The notes beneath the pieces are model-generated. The model was not told where the DNA came from, ran no database searches, and saw only the letters and a program-made list of their open reading frames with translations. The translations under genes were made by a program, and so were the position numbers. Below, piece after piece: positions 24,225 through 33,357 of a stretch of DNA of 36,836 bases (positions are counted from its first letter, which is position 1; the number at the start of each line of letters is the position of its first letter). The stretch spans positions 1-36,836 of the forward strand of contig CAJQLD010000021.1 in NCBI GenBank assembly GCA_905479095.1, written 5' to 3'. This DNA is from an uncultured Flavobacteriaceae bacterium (GTDB lineage: Bacteria; Bacteroidota; Bacteroidia; Flavobacteriales; Flavobacteriaceae).

Positions 24225-25375
24225 GACGTCGTTTCGTTGACTAAATCCTTCAAAATATCAACCACATGCTTTAATTCTTCTTTAGTATTATAGATACTAA
24301 ATGAAAACCGGATGGAGGGCTTCATAAGATCTGCCTCCGAAAGAATTTCTGCTAACACATGAGACCCTTTTCCGCTTCCACTCTGGCAGGCACTTCCTTT
24401 GGAGCATGCAATGCCTTTTAAATCCAGTTGAAACAAAAACATCGGCGCATTTGCCGCTGAAACAGGCAAACACACATTAACAAGTGTATAGGTACTTTGG
24501 TCTAAATCATTACAACAACCATTGAATTTAAGCGATGGTATTTGAGTTATTAGTTCCTCAATAAAATAGGATTTCAAAGCTTTTACCTGTGTTATTTCAG
24601 AGTCTAAATTTTCATAGGAAAGCGACAAAGCTTGGTCTAAACCTACAATATCATGAATACTTTCAGTTCCTGCACGGATGCCTCGTTCTTGCGTACCCCC
24701 CAGAATTTGCGGCTTCAACCCTGAATTTTTTCGAATATAAGCAAAACCAATCCCTTTGGGTCCATGAAATTTATGTGCACTCGCCGCTAAAAAGTCGAGA
24801 GGTATTTTTTGTAAATCAATCGGATAATGTCCAACAGATTGAACGGAGTCAGTATGAAACAGCGCGGCATTCGTTTGGCACAAATCAGCCACCTTTTGGA
24901 GGTCTAAAATAGTGCCTATTTCATTGTTGACATGCATCAATGAAACTAAGGTTTTTTGAGTTGATTTTAAAAGCGTTTCAAGATGATTATAATCAATCGT
25001 TCCATTGGATAACACCTCCACGTAACTGATGCTAATACCATATTCAATCGCTAATTGGGCAACCGTATGAAGCACTGCATGGTGCTCAATTTTAGTCGTG
25101 ATGATATGCGTGACTTTCAAATCTCTTACAGCCGACTGAAGTACTAAATTATCCGCTTCGGTCCCACCCGCTGTAAACACTATTTCAGAAGCCAACGCAT
25201 TAAAATGAGCTGCAATACGTTTGCGACAACTTTCGATAATAGATTTGGAAGAACGTCCAAAACCATGCGTTGAAGACGCATTTCCATAACAAGATTTTAA
25301 GACCGACGCCATTTTATCAATCACCTCATCTCTTACTTGTGTGGTCGCAGCGTTATCTAAATAAATTGAATCCAT
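24221..25375 (-). CDS. Cysteine desulfurase (NifS/IscS family)
   Basis: 384 residues. It removes sulfur from cysteine as a persulfide for Fe-S clusters or tRNA thiolation. Seen: IYLDNAATTQ at the start, H101 (IEHHAV), K202 in SAHKFHGPKGIG (PLP lysine), and the active-site C330 in SKGSACQSGSGKGSHVL. Two ATGs are in frame: 25387 sits only 7 bases from the -7 element, so 25375 (MDSIYLDNAATT) is preferred. No iscU or sufE gene adjoins. Subtype undecided. Confidence 0.9.
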   Translation of the reverse strand: MDSIYLDNAATTQVRDEVIDKMASVLKSCYGNASSTHGFGRSSKSIIESCRKRIAAHFNALASEIVFTAGGTEADNLVLQSAVRDLKVTHIITTKIEHHAVLHTVAQLAIEYGISISYVEVLSNGTIDYNHLETLLKSTQKTLVSLMHVNNEIGTILDLQKVADLCQTNAALFHTDSVQSVGHYPIDLQKIPLDFLAASAHKFHGPKGIGFAYIRKNSGLKPQILGGTQERGIRAGTESIHDIVGLDQALSLSYENLDSEITQVKALKSYFIEELITQIPSLKFNGCCNDLDQSTYTLVNVCLPVSAANAPMFLFQLDLKGIACSKGSACQSGSGKGSHVLAEILSEADLMKPSIRFSFSIYNTKEELKHVVDILKDLVNETTS

Positions 25376-25393
25376 AAGCGTTCTCATTTGTCA

Positions 25394-25423
25394 CAAATTT
25401 AATCAAATTAAATTATTGTCAAA
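25394..25423 (-). promoter_or_regulatory. Promoter of the cysteine desulfurase gene
   Basis: On the minus strand TTTG (25423-25420) and TAAATTTG (25401-25394) are 18 bases apart, a near-perfect Bacteroidota promoter. It points away from the lipoprotein promoter at 25452. Confidence 0.75.
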
Positions 25424-25451
25424 TAACTTTCAAACTAATTAACAAATCGGT

Positions 25452-25459
25452 TACTTTTG
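25452..25459 (+). promoter_or_regulatory. -7 element (TACTTTTG) for the TSP3 lipoprotein gene
   Basis: TACTTTTG matches TAnnTTTG. It ends 8 bases before the first ATG (25468) and 17 before the second (25477), which favours the second. The -33 region is weak. Confidence 0.55.
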
Positions 25460-25476
25460 TATAAAATATGTTTGAT

Positions 25477-26358
25477 ATGCGATCCGTTTTAATTTTACTA
25501 TTTAGTTGTAGTTTTTTTCTGTCCTGTGATGATGGGGATGTTCTTAATGTTGAATTTGATTTTGATCAAGACCTAACCCTTTGCGAAATCAACACCAATA
25601 GTTATATTTTATACGACACCAAAGAAGATCCTTTCGAATCCCTCACCCTTTTGTTTCCGAAGAATGCGACCTCCATGACTATTTTAAAACCTACAACTCC
25701 TGAAGAAATCACAGAAATGTCCCTCAATGGAAGCTCTGTTCGATTTAATTACCGAACCTATACAGGCGATCCAACGGACTATATTTGTCAAGTAATTCCA
25801 GATGCCACAGTCTCTGTGAATCAAGATTATGAGGCAAAAAGCGGCACCATTATATTTACGTCCACTTTTGAAGATGATGATAATGATGGCGTGCCAAACG
25901 TTCTTGAGTATGATGGCGATTACGATGGGGATGGCATTGATGATTATATAGACAATGATGATGATGGCGACAATGTGCTTACTTTAAATGAAAATCCAGA
26001 CCCAAATGGTGATGGCGACTTATCGGATGCTCAAGATACCGATGGGGACGGAACTCCCGATTATTTGGACGATAATGATGACGGAGATGCCACGCCTACG
26101 CGTTTAGAAGATGAGAACAATAACGGTATATTGTCTGATGATATCTCTCCAGGAGAAACAGAGAATAAAAAAGCTCGGTATTTAGATCGAAACTATGAAG
26201 ATGCGTATGTTGTGACGGCTGTAAATGCAAATAAATTTGACCGAACATATTCTATTAATATTTCCCTCGAAGATATTGACCTCACCCTTTTGGCAACTGA
26301 TAATTTTTTCTTCGGAACTTATGAATACACAGAGACGTTAGAAGGCGGTTTGGACTGA
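25477..26358 (+). CDS. Lipoprotein with thrombospondin type 3 calcium-binding repeats
   Basis: 293 residues from the ATG at 25477 (an ATG three codons earlier is possible). The signal RSVLILLFSCSFFLSC ends in a lipobox followed by DDGD. The middle (about residues 140-225) is a run of TSP3 repeats: DDDNDGVPNVLEYDGDYDGD, DNDDDGDN, NGDGDLSDAQDTDGDGTPDY, each an acidic loop binding Ca2+. The N-terminal part (about 25-140) is beta-rich and unassigned. Probably a surface-exposed calcium-stabilised protein. Its 3' end overlaps the convergent Smr gene by 40 bases. Confidence 0.82.
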   Translation: MRSVLILLFSCSFFLSCDDGDVLNVEFDFDQDLTLCEINTNSYILYDTKEDPFESLTLLFPKNATSMTILKPTTPEEITEMSLNGSSVRFNYRTYTGDPTDYICQVIPDATVSVNQDYEAKSGTIIFTSTFEDDDNDGVPNVLEYDGDYDGDGIDDYIDNDDDGDNVLTLNENPDPNGDGDLSDAQDTDGDGTPDYLDDNDDGDATPTRLEDENNNGILSDDISPGETENKKARYLDRNYEDAYVVTAVNANKFDRTYSINISLEDIDLTLLATDNFFFGTYEYTETLEGGLD

Positions 26359-26900
26359 AAAATATAAACCTCTGTTGCCCCTTGTCCGTATTTTTGGTAA
26401 TTGGCATCATAATACTTTAAATTTTCGTACCGTTTAAAAAGGTATTGCAATTCTATTTTAAGGACTCCCTCCCCTACACCATGAATAAACACAATGCGTT
26501 GAATTCGTTTTTGGATCGCAAATTCTAAACGACGCTTAGCGGTTTCTAACTGTAAATTCAGCATTTCATGATTTTGCATCCCACGAGAAGATCGCACCAA
26601 TTGATTGATGTGTAAATCCACTTCCATGGCAGGCTGTGCCCGTTCCTTCGTAGAGACTCTTGGGGGGTTCTGACGTTTTTTAGATTCTTTATCCGATAGT
26701 ACACTTTCTAAAGAAGCGTTAGAAAACAGCGATCGATCCATAAGTTTATCTTGATTTATTTTCACCAATTCATGGGCTTCAAACACCAATTCAAATCCAT
26801 TGGTAGTCGCCACCGTAATTTCGGAGCCTTCTATTTTAGTAATCGTGCCGGACAAATCATCATCCAATACAGCCACAGAATCATTGATTTTAAACTTCAT
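26319..26900 (-). CDS. Smr-domain (MutS2 C-terminal-like) protein
   Basis: 193 residues. The N-terminal 50 form a small beta barrel (VAVLDDDLSGTITKIEGSEITV, DUF2027-like); a charged linker follows; the Smr domain (about 93-185) carries the DLH motif (D95-H97, AMEVDLHINQL) and the HGxGxGxL motif (FIHGVGEGVLK, H140). Smr domains are nucleases or nucleic-acid binders. It is not a MutS2, as the ATPase part is absent. Start overlaps the stop of the small membrane-protein gene by 4 bases (ATGA), so translation is coupled. Confidence 0.87.
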   Translation of the reverse strand: MKFKINDSVAVLDDDLSGTITKIEGSEITVATTNGFELVFEAHELVKINQDKLMDRSLFSNASLESVLSDKESKKRQNPPRVSTKERAQPAMEVDLHINQLVRSSRGMQNHEMLNLQLETAKRRLEFAIQKRIQRIVFIHGVGEGVLKIELQYLFKRYENLKYYDANYQKYGQGATEVYIFQSKPPSNVSVYS

Positions 26901-27097
26901 TCTTCTTCATCATTTTCTATAAAAGAATCTTTTGATGGGCGGTCTTCAATCCCTTTTGATAACTGATATAAGGACAACATCAGTACGCTCAAACCACAAA
27001 TTTGTAGCAGAATACTTGGTGTTTCTTGAAATTCAGAAACTAAAACCAAAGCGATTCCTAACACTAAACACAAATAATAAATAGATCGTTTGGACAT
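26897..27097 (-). CDS. Small two-helix membrane protein upstream of the Smr gene
   Basis: 66 residues from MSKRSIYY at 27097. Two hydrophobic helices (IYYLCLVLGIALVLVSEF; ILLQICGLSVLMLSLYQL) are followed by an acidic tail (ENDEEE). No known function. Overlap of 4 bases with the Smr gene shows it is the first gene of that operon, and a TAATTTTG element at 27116-27123 (minus) supplies a promoter with a leader of about 12 bases. Confidence 0.72.
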   Translation of the reverse strand: MSKRSIYYLCLVLGIALVLVSEFQETPSILLQICGLSVLMLSLYQLSKGIEDRPSKDSFIENDEEE

Positions 27098-27115
27098 GAG
27101 AGTTAACTTAGAAAT

Positions 27116-27123
27116 CAAAATTA
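27116..27123 (-). promoter_or_regulatory. -7 element (TAATTTTG) for the small membrane protein/Smr operon
   Basis: Full TAnnTTTG match on the minus strand ending 18 bases before the ATG at 27097; it excludes longer starts beyond 27110. No TTTG at the -33 position. Confidence 0.45.
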
Positions 27124-27216
27124 CAGCTTTTGAATTAATGATAAATAGTAATATCTATTTTTTATTTCGAAAATAATTTTCTTAATTTGAGCCACCTACG
27201 ATCAAACAGTCCATAA

Positions 27217-27501
27217 ATGTCTCTAGAAAATTATATGATGCCTTGTCTTAGCAAAACACTTTTTGGGTTTGAATGCTTGGGATGTGGATTTCAAAGGTCC
27301 TTGGTTTTGATCTTAAGAGGCCATTTTCTTGAAGCGTTTTATATGTATGCCGCAATTTATCCTTTGTTGGTTCTTTTGATTTACTTAGTCATCACCCGAT
27401 TTTATAAATTTAAAAACGATCAAAAAGGCATCAATTTATTGTCGATAGTATCCATCGCAACGATTTTACTAAGTTTCACCATTAAACAATTTTATAATTA
27501 A
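27217..27501 (+). CDS. DUF2752 membrane protein
   Basis: 94 residues. The motif PCLSKTLFGFECLGCGFQRSLVLILRGHFLEAF is the DUF2752 signature (PC...fGi.CpGCG.tRa...l..G....A), here with CLGCG. Two membrane helices follow (AIYPLLVLLIYLVI; LLSIVSIATILLSFTI). Function unknown; the cysteine pair could bind a metal or form a disulfide. It lies 11 bases before a CCC-motif membrane protein gene, a pairing common in flavobacteria, and is probably co-transcribed with it. Confidence 0.85.
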   Translation: MSLENYMMPCLSKTLFGFECLGCGFQRSLVLILRGHFLEAFYMYAAIYPLLVLLIYLVITRFYKFKNDQKGINLLSIVSIATILLSFTIKQFYN

Positions 27502-27512
27502 ATATTTCTTCA

Positions 27513-27833
27513 ATGAAAAAACAATTAAACACGACTCTCATTTATGTTCTCAGTATTTTCGGATTGCTATGTTGCTGCTTTGGTGGACTTGGGTTTTTAG
27601 TCTCGGGCCCCGCCTATTTAATCGCCAATAAAAAATTGAAGTCCGCGATAGAAAATCCAGACAACTATGAAGGTAATATTAATGCGATGAATACCGCCAA
27701 AACAATCGCATTAATTATACTGATTATTAATGTCTTATACTTTGCATACACTCTGTACATCTTTTTTACGGTTGGTTATGATGAAATTCATGGGAGATGG
27801 CGAGAAGCAATGGAAGCACTTGAAAACATTTAA
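27513..27833 (+). CDS. CCC-motif membrane protein, copy 1
   Basis: 106 residues with two membrane segments (about 7-37 and 64-90) and the CCCFGGLGF motif at residues 20-28 that names the family. A conserved middle (IANKKLKSAIENPDNYEG) is followed by KTIALIILIINVLYFAY. Function unknown. A paralogue with the same layout lies at 29749-30060 beyond the gapN-like gene. It follows DUF2752 by 11 bases. Confidence 0.82.
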   Translation: MKKQLNTTLIYVLSIFGLLCCCFGGLGFLVSGPAYLIANKKLKSAIENPDNYEGNINAMNTAKTIALIILIINVLYFAYTLYIFFTVGYDEIHGRWREAMEALENI

Positions 27834-27844
27834 ATAATTATAGA

Positions 27845-27870
27845 GCAGCCCCTGTTTACTAGGGGTTCCT
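27845..27870 (+). terminator. Weak hairpin after the CCC-motif gene
   Basis: AGCCCCT pairs with AGGGGTT around a 7-base loop (GTTTACT), one G-T wobble. No real T tract follows, so termination is uncertain. Confidence 0.3.
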
Positions 27871-28001
27871 TAATTTATAATCAGTGTTAATTATAGACCA
27901 ACCCTTGTGTTTTGAGACTTAATTATCAAGATTAACGTTTCATTAGGATAATTATGGATGATATTTTCCTAAATTTCGCCTACAAACTAACAACCAATTA
28001 T

Positions 28002-29588
28002 ATGACTCTTAAAACTATTCCAGAAGCGTTCAAAATTGACAGTCTTGTCAAACAAACTACTTATTTAGTAGATGGGGAATTAAAAGAATGGTCGGGCAAA
28101 ATGACCGATGTTTATTCTACAATTTCATCAACGGATACTTATGAACCAACGCTGTTAGGAAGCGTTCCTGAACTCACCAAAACAGAGGCTTTCGAAGCTT
28201 TAGATTCTGCCTCTCAGGCTTACAACAATGGTCAGGGATTGTGGCCTACAATGAAAGTTGGCGATCGAATTGCTTGCATGGAAAAATTTGCTGAGCAAAT
28301 GAAAACCAAACGCGACACGATTGTTAAATACTTGATGTGGGAAATTGGAAAAAACTTAGGAGATTCTGAAAAAGAATTTGACCGAACAGTCGACTATATA
28401 TATGACACCATTGACGACTATAAACAGCTAGATAGAAATTCAGCTAAGTTTCAAAAACATTCTGGCGTTTATGCACACATCAGACGGGGCCCTATTGGCG
28501 TGGTTTTATGTTTAGGTCCCTACAACTATCCTTTAAACGAAACCTTTGCGTTGTTGATTCCTGCGCTTATTATGGGGAATACAACCGTTTTTAAACCTGC
28601 AAAATTAGGGGTATTATTATTATCACCGTTAATGGAAGCGTTCCAGAATAGCTTTCCAAAAGGGGTGGTAAACGTTCTTTATGGACGTGGCCGTGTGCTT
28701 GCTTCACCAATTATGGAAACTGGAAAAATTGATGTCTTAGCACTCATTGGTCACAGCAGTTCGGCCAATGCGCTACAAAATAGTCATCCAAAAGCCAACC
28801 GACTTCGATCGGTTTTAGGATTGGAAGCTAAAAATCCTGGAATTATTTTACCAGATGCTGATTTAGATTTAGCGATTAACGAATGTATTGCTGGCACCCT
28901 TTCTTTTAATGGACAACGTTGTACAGCGCTCAAAATATTGTATGTGCATGAAAGTATCTCAGAGGAATTTAACAAACGTTTCTGTGAAAAAGTAGATGCA
29001 CTTAAATTTGGAAATCCTTGGGAGGACGGTGTTAAATTAACCCCACTTCCTGAACCAAACAAACCCTCATATATTCAAGGTCTTATTGAAGACGCACAGT
29101 CTAAAGGGGCTAAAATATTAAATTCAAAAGGAGGCGAAGTTTCTGATAATTTTATATTTCCAGCAGTCCTTTATCCAGTCACCAAGGACATGGAGGTTTA
29201 CAAAGAAGAACAATTTGGACCCGTCATTCCAATCATTACATTTACCGATGTTCAACAAGTATTGGATGATATGGCAGAATCTAATTATGGACAACAAGTG
29301 AGTGTTTTTGGAGAAGATGCAGACACTTTAGCGCCATTATTTGATGTACTCGTCAACCTTGTATGCCGAGTAAACTTAAACAGTTCATGTCAACGTGGAC
29401 CCGATGTATTTCCATTTACAGGAAGAAAAGATTCTGCATTTAGCACCTTAAGTGTTCGTGATGCATTGCGATCGTTCTCTATACGAACTTTTGTCGCGAC
29501 AAAAGAGAATGATGCTAATAAAACCATTTTAAAAGCGCTGTTAGAATCTAACAAGTCTAACTTTGTCAGTACAGAATATTTATTATAA
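28002..29588 (+). CDS. gapN: NADP-dependent non-phosphorylating glyceraldehyde-3-phosphate dehydrogenase (GapN-like)
   Basis: 528 residues from the ATG at 28002; an upstream ATG at 27954 would add 16 residues unlike the family. It is an aldehyde dehydrogenase with N175 (GPYNYPLNE), E275 ([10 protein letters not shown]) and the catalytic C307 ([10 protein letters not shown]). The text [19 protein letters not shown] near the C-terminus is typical of GapN, which oxidises glyceraldehyde 3-phosphate to 3-phosphoglycerate while making NADPH. A broader aldehyde substrate cannot be excluded. It is flanked by two CCC-motif paralogues and ends in a strong terminator. Confidence 0.85.
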   Translation: MTLKTIPEAFKIDSLVKQTTYLVDGELKEWSGKMTDVYSTISSTDTYEPTLLGSVPELTKTEAFEALDSASQAYNNGQGLWPTMKVGDRIACMEKFAEQMKTKRDTIVKYLMWEIGKNLGDSEKEFDRTVDYIYDTIDDYKQLDRNSAKFQKHSGVYAHIRRGPIGVVLCLGPYNYPLNETFALLIPALIMGNTTVFKPAKLGVLLLSPLMEAFQNSFPKGVVNVLYGRGRVLASPIMETGKIDVLALIGHSSSANALQNSHPKANRLRSVLGLEAKNPGIILPDADLDLAINECIAGTLSFNGQRCTALKILYVHESISEEFNKRFCEKVDALKFGNPWEDGVKLTPLPEPNKPSYIQGLIEDAQSKGAKILNSKGGEVSDNFIFPAVLYPVTKDMEVYKEEQFGPVIPIITFTDVQQVLDDMAESNYGQQVSVFGEDADTLAPLFDVLVNLVCRVNLNSSCQRGPDVFPFTGRKDSAFSTLSVRDALRSFSIRTFVATKENDANKTILKALLESNKSNFVSTEYLL

Positions 29589-29619
29589 AGTAAATTCTAG
29601 TAATGAACTATTAACGATC

Positions 29620-29654
29620 AATTCCTACTAAATTTTAGTAGGAATTTTTTTTTT
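29620..29654 (+). terminator. Rho-independent terminator after gapN
   Basis: AATTCCTACTA (29620-29630) pairs exactly with TAGTAGGAATT (29636-29646) around a 5-base loop, followed by T residues to 29654. Confidence 0.9.
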
Positions 29655-29748
29655 AGTACATTTAAAATTATTAATGCTCCAAACGCAACAACCTACTGTT
29701 CTTTATTTTTCTGGAATAGCGTTGTGTATGGGGTTCAAACCCTTATCT

Positions 29749-30060
29749 ATGAAAACACGCTTAGTTAGTGCCCCTATTTTCACCCTCTGTTTAATAAGTC
29801 TAATTAGCGCTTGCTTTGGAGGCATCGGACTTATTTTTTCTATCATTGGCTTTTACATGGCTCATAAAAAAATCAAACAAGCGCAGCAAAATCCCTTGGG
29901 ATATTCAGGTTCTTTGGAAACCATGAAGTTGGCAAAAATTGCGACCCTAATTACATTCGCTGTGAACCTGTTTTATATCGGATACACTGCCATTTGGATA
30001 TCAAATCATGGATATGAAGCCTTCCAAGACCGATGGCTAAATATGCTATTTTTAAGGTAA
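29749..30060 (+). CDS. CCC-motif-like membrane protein, copy 2 (diverged paralogue)
   Basis: 103 residues from the ATG at 29749. From that ATG it aligns without gaps to the copy at 27513: the CCC becomes SAC but CFGGIGLIF, AHKKIKQAQQNPLGYSG and LFYIGYTA...HGYEAFQDRW match the same places. An ATG at 29674 would add 25 residues with no counterpart, so the shorter start is preferred. Two membrane helices. Function unknown. It is separated from gapN by a terminator and so needs its own promoter; TATTTTTC at about 29706 is a near match. Confidence 0.7.
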   Translation: MKTRLVSAPIFTLCLISLISACFGGIGLIFSIIGFYMAHKKIKQAQQNPLGYSGSLETMKLAKIATLITFAVNLFYIGYTAIWISNHGYEAFQDRWLNMLFLR

Positions 30061-30084
30061 TCGCTTTATATAGCAGAGAACTGT

Positions 30085-31692
30085 TTAGTTTTTAATAAAT
30101 TTAAGAGTTGTTGGTTGACCATTGTCAAGAATCACAGACATCGCATAGATACCTGGACTTAGTGCAGACGTATTAAATTTAATTTTTTTGTTCTGGATAA
30201 GAGACTCCACCGTGGCGACCATACGTCCCGACATATCAAAAACTTTAAGAACTGCTTGTTGGCTTTGCGTATTTTTGATTTGAATATTTAATAGATTGTT
30301 AACTGGGTTTGGATACATGCTAATTGTTTGAGCCGCTGTGGGCGCTTCACTTGACAATGGCGTTTCTTGATACACTTCGACATAGTCAATCTCCATCGTG
30401 TCATTAGTGAAATTAGTGGCTATTGGGCCCCCTAAATCTCCTCCCATGGCCACATTTAGTAAAATGTAAAACTCTTGATCAAAAGGTGAAAAAACATCTA
30501 TTTGATTGACTAAATTTTGGTCCATGTATATTTTCATGGATTCTGGCGTCCAAACTAAAGAGTAAATGTGCCAATTTTGAGAGGTGTCCACATTCGTGGT
30601 TGGTATGCCAGCAGTATTCATTTTTTTTCCATCTCCATTATTCCAATGCCAAGTTCCTAAAATTTCGGTTTTTGCAATATTAGGTTCCATGATGTCAATT
30701 TCACCACAATAGGGCCAAGCAGAATCTCCAAATTCTCCAGACCAAAATCCGCCCGTTTCTGTAATGTTTTTTCCTAGCAACCAAATGGCTGGCCAAGAGC
30801 CCGCAACAGAGGGTAATTTCGCACGCACTTCCACGCGTCCATATTTAAAAGCAAACTTAGAATTCAAGCGAGCCGAAGTGTATTGTTTGGTAGTCCCCTG
30901 ATCCGGAAACGATTCCTTTATTGCTTTTATTTTTAATGTGTTTCCACTTACATAAGAATTTTCTTCTCGATCTGTATAAGCCTGCTGCTCATTATTTGCC
31001 CATGAATTCCCATTAATTATAAATTGGGTTTGATGAAACCATTTAGAGTCATCAACCGCTCCATCCTCATCAAAATCATCCGACCAAACGAGATAATCGT
31101 AGACAGGTTCAGTACTTTCAGTATTAAAATGAATCACATCATCAATATAAGCGACGACTAAATCCGTATTGTCTTCTCCATTGACCTGAATCACAACTCT
31201 GTTAAAATCGGTTCTATCAACTGGAGGTCCTGTATTATTATCAAAATTTGAATACGTCCCTGTTTCAAAGTTAAAGATCACTTCCTGCCACTGATCCAAT
31301 ACAATATCTTTAATAATCTCTGACTGCGTGGTCCATTTTTCACCTAGTAAGTTGTTTTGAAGTTTCAAAGACACTTGATTGTTTTGACTTCCAGTAATTC
31401 CGGAAGATGGCACATAAATTTTTAAACTAAATGAGTTTGTTTCACTTAGATCAAAATTTGGAGAAACATCAAACCCAACATTTGCATACGATCCTCCTGC
31501 ATCTGTATATTTTAAAACAGTGTTAGAAGTGTTTATCGTTTCTTTGAAGGGGTTTGAAAAACTCGTTTCCATCACTAAATTATCTTCATACCAAGTTGAG
31601 ATTGTTCCAGCCCCTTCAAAATCATCTTGAATGATTTGGGTATGTATTGAAATTGAAAATAGGATACTGATTAAAAAAAAGAATTGACGCAT
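30085..31692 (-). CDS. Secreted GH16 beta-glucanase (laminarinase-like) with T9SS sorting domain
   Basis: 535 residues from MRQFFFLISILFSISIHTQ, a signal peptide; 12 further upstream residues are possible but lie across the promoter region. An N-terminal beta-sandwich (about 20-195, FSLKIYVPSS...VAYIDDVIHF) looks like a carbohydrate-binding module. The GH16 domain (about 200-440) holds the catalytic GEIDIMEP with nucleophile E331, D333 and acid/base E336, plus SWPAIWLLG and WHIYSLVWTPESMKIYMD. The C-terminus (MYPNPVNNLLNIQ...PGIYAMSVI...LKFIKN) is a type A sorting domain for type IX secretion. Likely cleaves laminarin or mixed beta-glucans; no other polysaccharide-utilisation genes adjoin. 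Confidence 0.92.
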   Translation of the reverse strand: MRQFFFLISILFSISIHTQIIQDDFEGAGTISTWYEDNLVMETSFSNPFKETINTSNTVLKYTDAGGSYANVGFDVSPNFDLSETNSFSLKIYVPSSGITGSQNNQVSLKLQNNLLGEKWTTQSEIIKDIVLDQWQEVIFNFETGTYSNFDNNTGPPVDRTDFNRVVIQVNGEDNTDLVVAYIDDVIHFNTESTEPVYDYLVWSDDFDEDGAVDDSKWFHQTQFIINGNSWANNEQQAYTDREENSYVSGNTLKIKAIKESFPDQGTTKQYTSARLNSKFAFKYGRVEVRAKLPSVAGSWPAIWLLGKNITETGGFWSGEFGDSAWPYCGEIDIMEPNIAKTEILGTWHWNNGDGKKMNTAGIPTTNVDTSQNWHIYSLVWTPESMKIYMDQNLVNQIDVFSPFDQEFYILLNVAMGGDLGGPIATNFTNDTMEIDYVEVYQETPLSSEAPTAAQTISMYPNPVNNLLNIQIKNTQSQQAVLKVFDMSGRMVATVESLIQNKKIKFNTSALSPGIYAMSVILDNGQPTTLKFIKN

Positions 31693-31725
31693 TAAATAGG
31701 TGTTAAAGTTGATTAAATTAATTAT

Positions 31726-31733
31726 CAAAAATA
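31726..31733 (-). promoter_or_regulatory. -7 element (TATTTTTG) for the GH16 gene
   Basis: Full TAnnTTTG match on the minus strand ending 34 bases before the ATG at 31692. It makes starts at or beyond 31728 impossible. Confidence 0.5.
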
Positions 31734-31784
31734 AATGAAAATTATTTAAAACACTTGTTGATTGTTTACTATTTCATGCCCAAA

Positions 31785-31816
31785 AACAAAAAACACCCCA
31801 GTCTGGAGTGCTTTTA
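31785..31816 (-). terminator. Terminator of the ornithine aminotransferase gene
   Basis: On the minus strand AAAAGCACTCCA pairs with TGGGGTGTTTTTT around GAC (with two wobbles), about 30 bases after the stop codon, ending in a T-rich run. Confidence 0.8.
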
Positions 31817-31845
31817 AATAATAAATTGGTATTTGTTTTAAAAAC

Positions 31846-33129
31846 CTACTTAGTTTCAAAATTCTTTAATGAATTGGTAATAATATTTACACAGTCAATC
31901 AACTGATCTTCGGTCATGACCAATGGAGGTGCAAAACGAATGATGTTTCCATGAGTTGGTTTTGCCAACAGACCATTATCTCTAAGGTCTAAACAAATGT
32001 TCCAAGCGGTATCGCTGTCCTCGTGGTCATCAATGACAATTGCATTTAGCAACCCTTTTCCTCTAACCAGTTTTACAATTTTACTCTTCGAGATATAATC
32101 ATTTAAAAGAGACCTAAATAGCTTACCAAGGCGATCTGCATTTTCGGTGAGCTGCTCATTTTTAACAACGTCCAATGCTGCCATTGCAACCGCCGCCGCA
32201 ATTGGATTTCCTCCAAAAGTACTGCCGTGAGATCCCGGAGTGATGACGTTCATAATGGCATCATTTGCTAATACAGCGGACACAGGATAGACTCCGCCAC
32301 TCAATGCTTTTCCAAGAATTAATATATCTGGTTTTGTTTCTGGTGTTCCAGAACAATCTTTTTTAATACAATCACAATTCCCACAAGTGGCCAATAAGCG
32401 GCCTGTACGCGCAATTCCTGTTTGTACTTCATCCGCGATGAACAATACATTATACGCCTCACACAATGCTTTTGCTTTGGCTAAATAACCTTCTGTTGGC
32501 ACATATACGCCAGCTTCTCCTTGTATGGGTTCTACTAAAAAACCAGCAACATTAGGATTGTTTTTTAAAGTAGCTTCGAGTGCTTCCGTATCATCGTATG
32601 GGATTTTTATAAATCCATCTGTAAAGGGGCCAAAATTAGCACGAGCGACGGGATCATTTGAAAATGAAATAATGGTAGTGGTTCGTCCATGAAAATTATT
32701 TTCACAAACAATAATCTGTGCCTCGTTTTCAGGAATTCCTTTAACTTCATACGCCCATTTACGCGAAATTTTGACAGCCGTTTCAACCGCTTCAGCTCCC
32801 GTATTCATGGGTAACACTTTGTCAAACCCAAAGTAATTGGTGACATACTCTTCGTAAGGCCCTAACTTGTCGTTATGAAAGGCACGAGACGTTAAGGTCA
32901 GAGTTTGAGCTTGCGCAATCATCGCATTTACAATAGCTGGATGACAATGCCCCTGATTAACAGAAGAATACGCAGATAAAAAATCGTAGTAGCGCCTTCC
33001 TTCTACATCCCATACATAAACGCCTTCTCCTTTTGTCAAAACGACTGGAAGTGGGTGGTAGTTGTGAGCCCCATATTGGTTCTCTAAATTGATTGCTTCT
33101 TGTGATGTAATTGAATCTAAAATAGCCAT
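31846..33129 (-). CDS. rocD: Ornithine--oxo-acid transaminase
   Basis: A 427-residue class III PLP aminotransferase that converts ornithine and 2-oxoglutarate to glutamate semialdehyde and glutamate. Seen: [16 protein letters not shown] at the start (typical of ornithine aminotransferase), [26 protein letters not shown]233 in [15 protein letters not shown]274 in [15 protein letters not shown], and [12 protein letters not shown] cysteine-rich insert C249-x2-C252-x-C254-x4-C259 interrupts the segment between D233 and K274, where most relatives are shorter; it could bind a metal. A terminator follows. Confidence 0.93.
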   Translation of the reverse strand: MAILDSITSQEAINLENQYGAHNYHPLPVVLTKGEGVYVWDVEGRRYYDFLSAYSSVNQGHCHPAIVNAMIAQAQTLTLTSRAFHNDKLGPYEEYVTNYFGFDKVLPMNTGAEAVETAVKISRKWAYEVKGIPENEAQIIVCENNFHGRTTTIISFSNDPVARANFGPFTDGFIKIPYDDTEALEATLKNNPNVAGFLVEPIQGEAGVYVPTEGYLAKAKALCEAYNVLFIADEVQTGIARTGRLLATCGNCDCIKKDCSGTPETKPDILILGKALSGGVYPVSAVLANDAIMNVITPGSHGSTFGGNPIAAAVAMAALDVVKNEQLTENADRLGKLFRSLLNDYISKSKIVKLVRGKGLLNAIVIDDHEDSDTAWNICLDLRDNGLLAKPTHGNIIRFAPPLVMTEDQLIDCVNIITNSLKNFETK

Positions 33130-33357
33130 TTTAGTAATAGTTTGAAATGATAAAATAACTATTCCTTCTTAGTGGAGAGAAATCATCCATAATCTGATGC
33201 AATATAGTGAGATTTTTAGTCATAAAATTAAGGAGTCGCTAAAATTCATTTGTTTAATTGGTGTGTGAAGAAAATGTGACTTTTTATGTATACATGTGTC
33301 AAATAAGTTGAAACCTACTTAAAGGTTAAATTTAATTCAAATCTAAACAACACTATT

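Noticed and set aside
25387-25394. Cysteine desulfurase start at ATG 25387
   Set aside because: It is only 7 bases from the -7 element and the family begins at the next ATG (MDSIYLDNAATT). Not impossible as a leaderless start.
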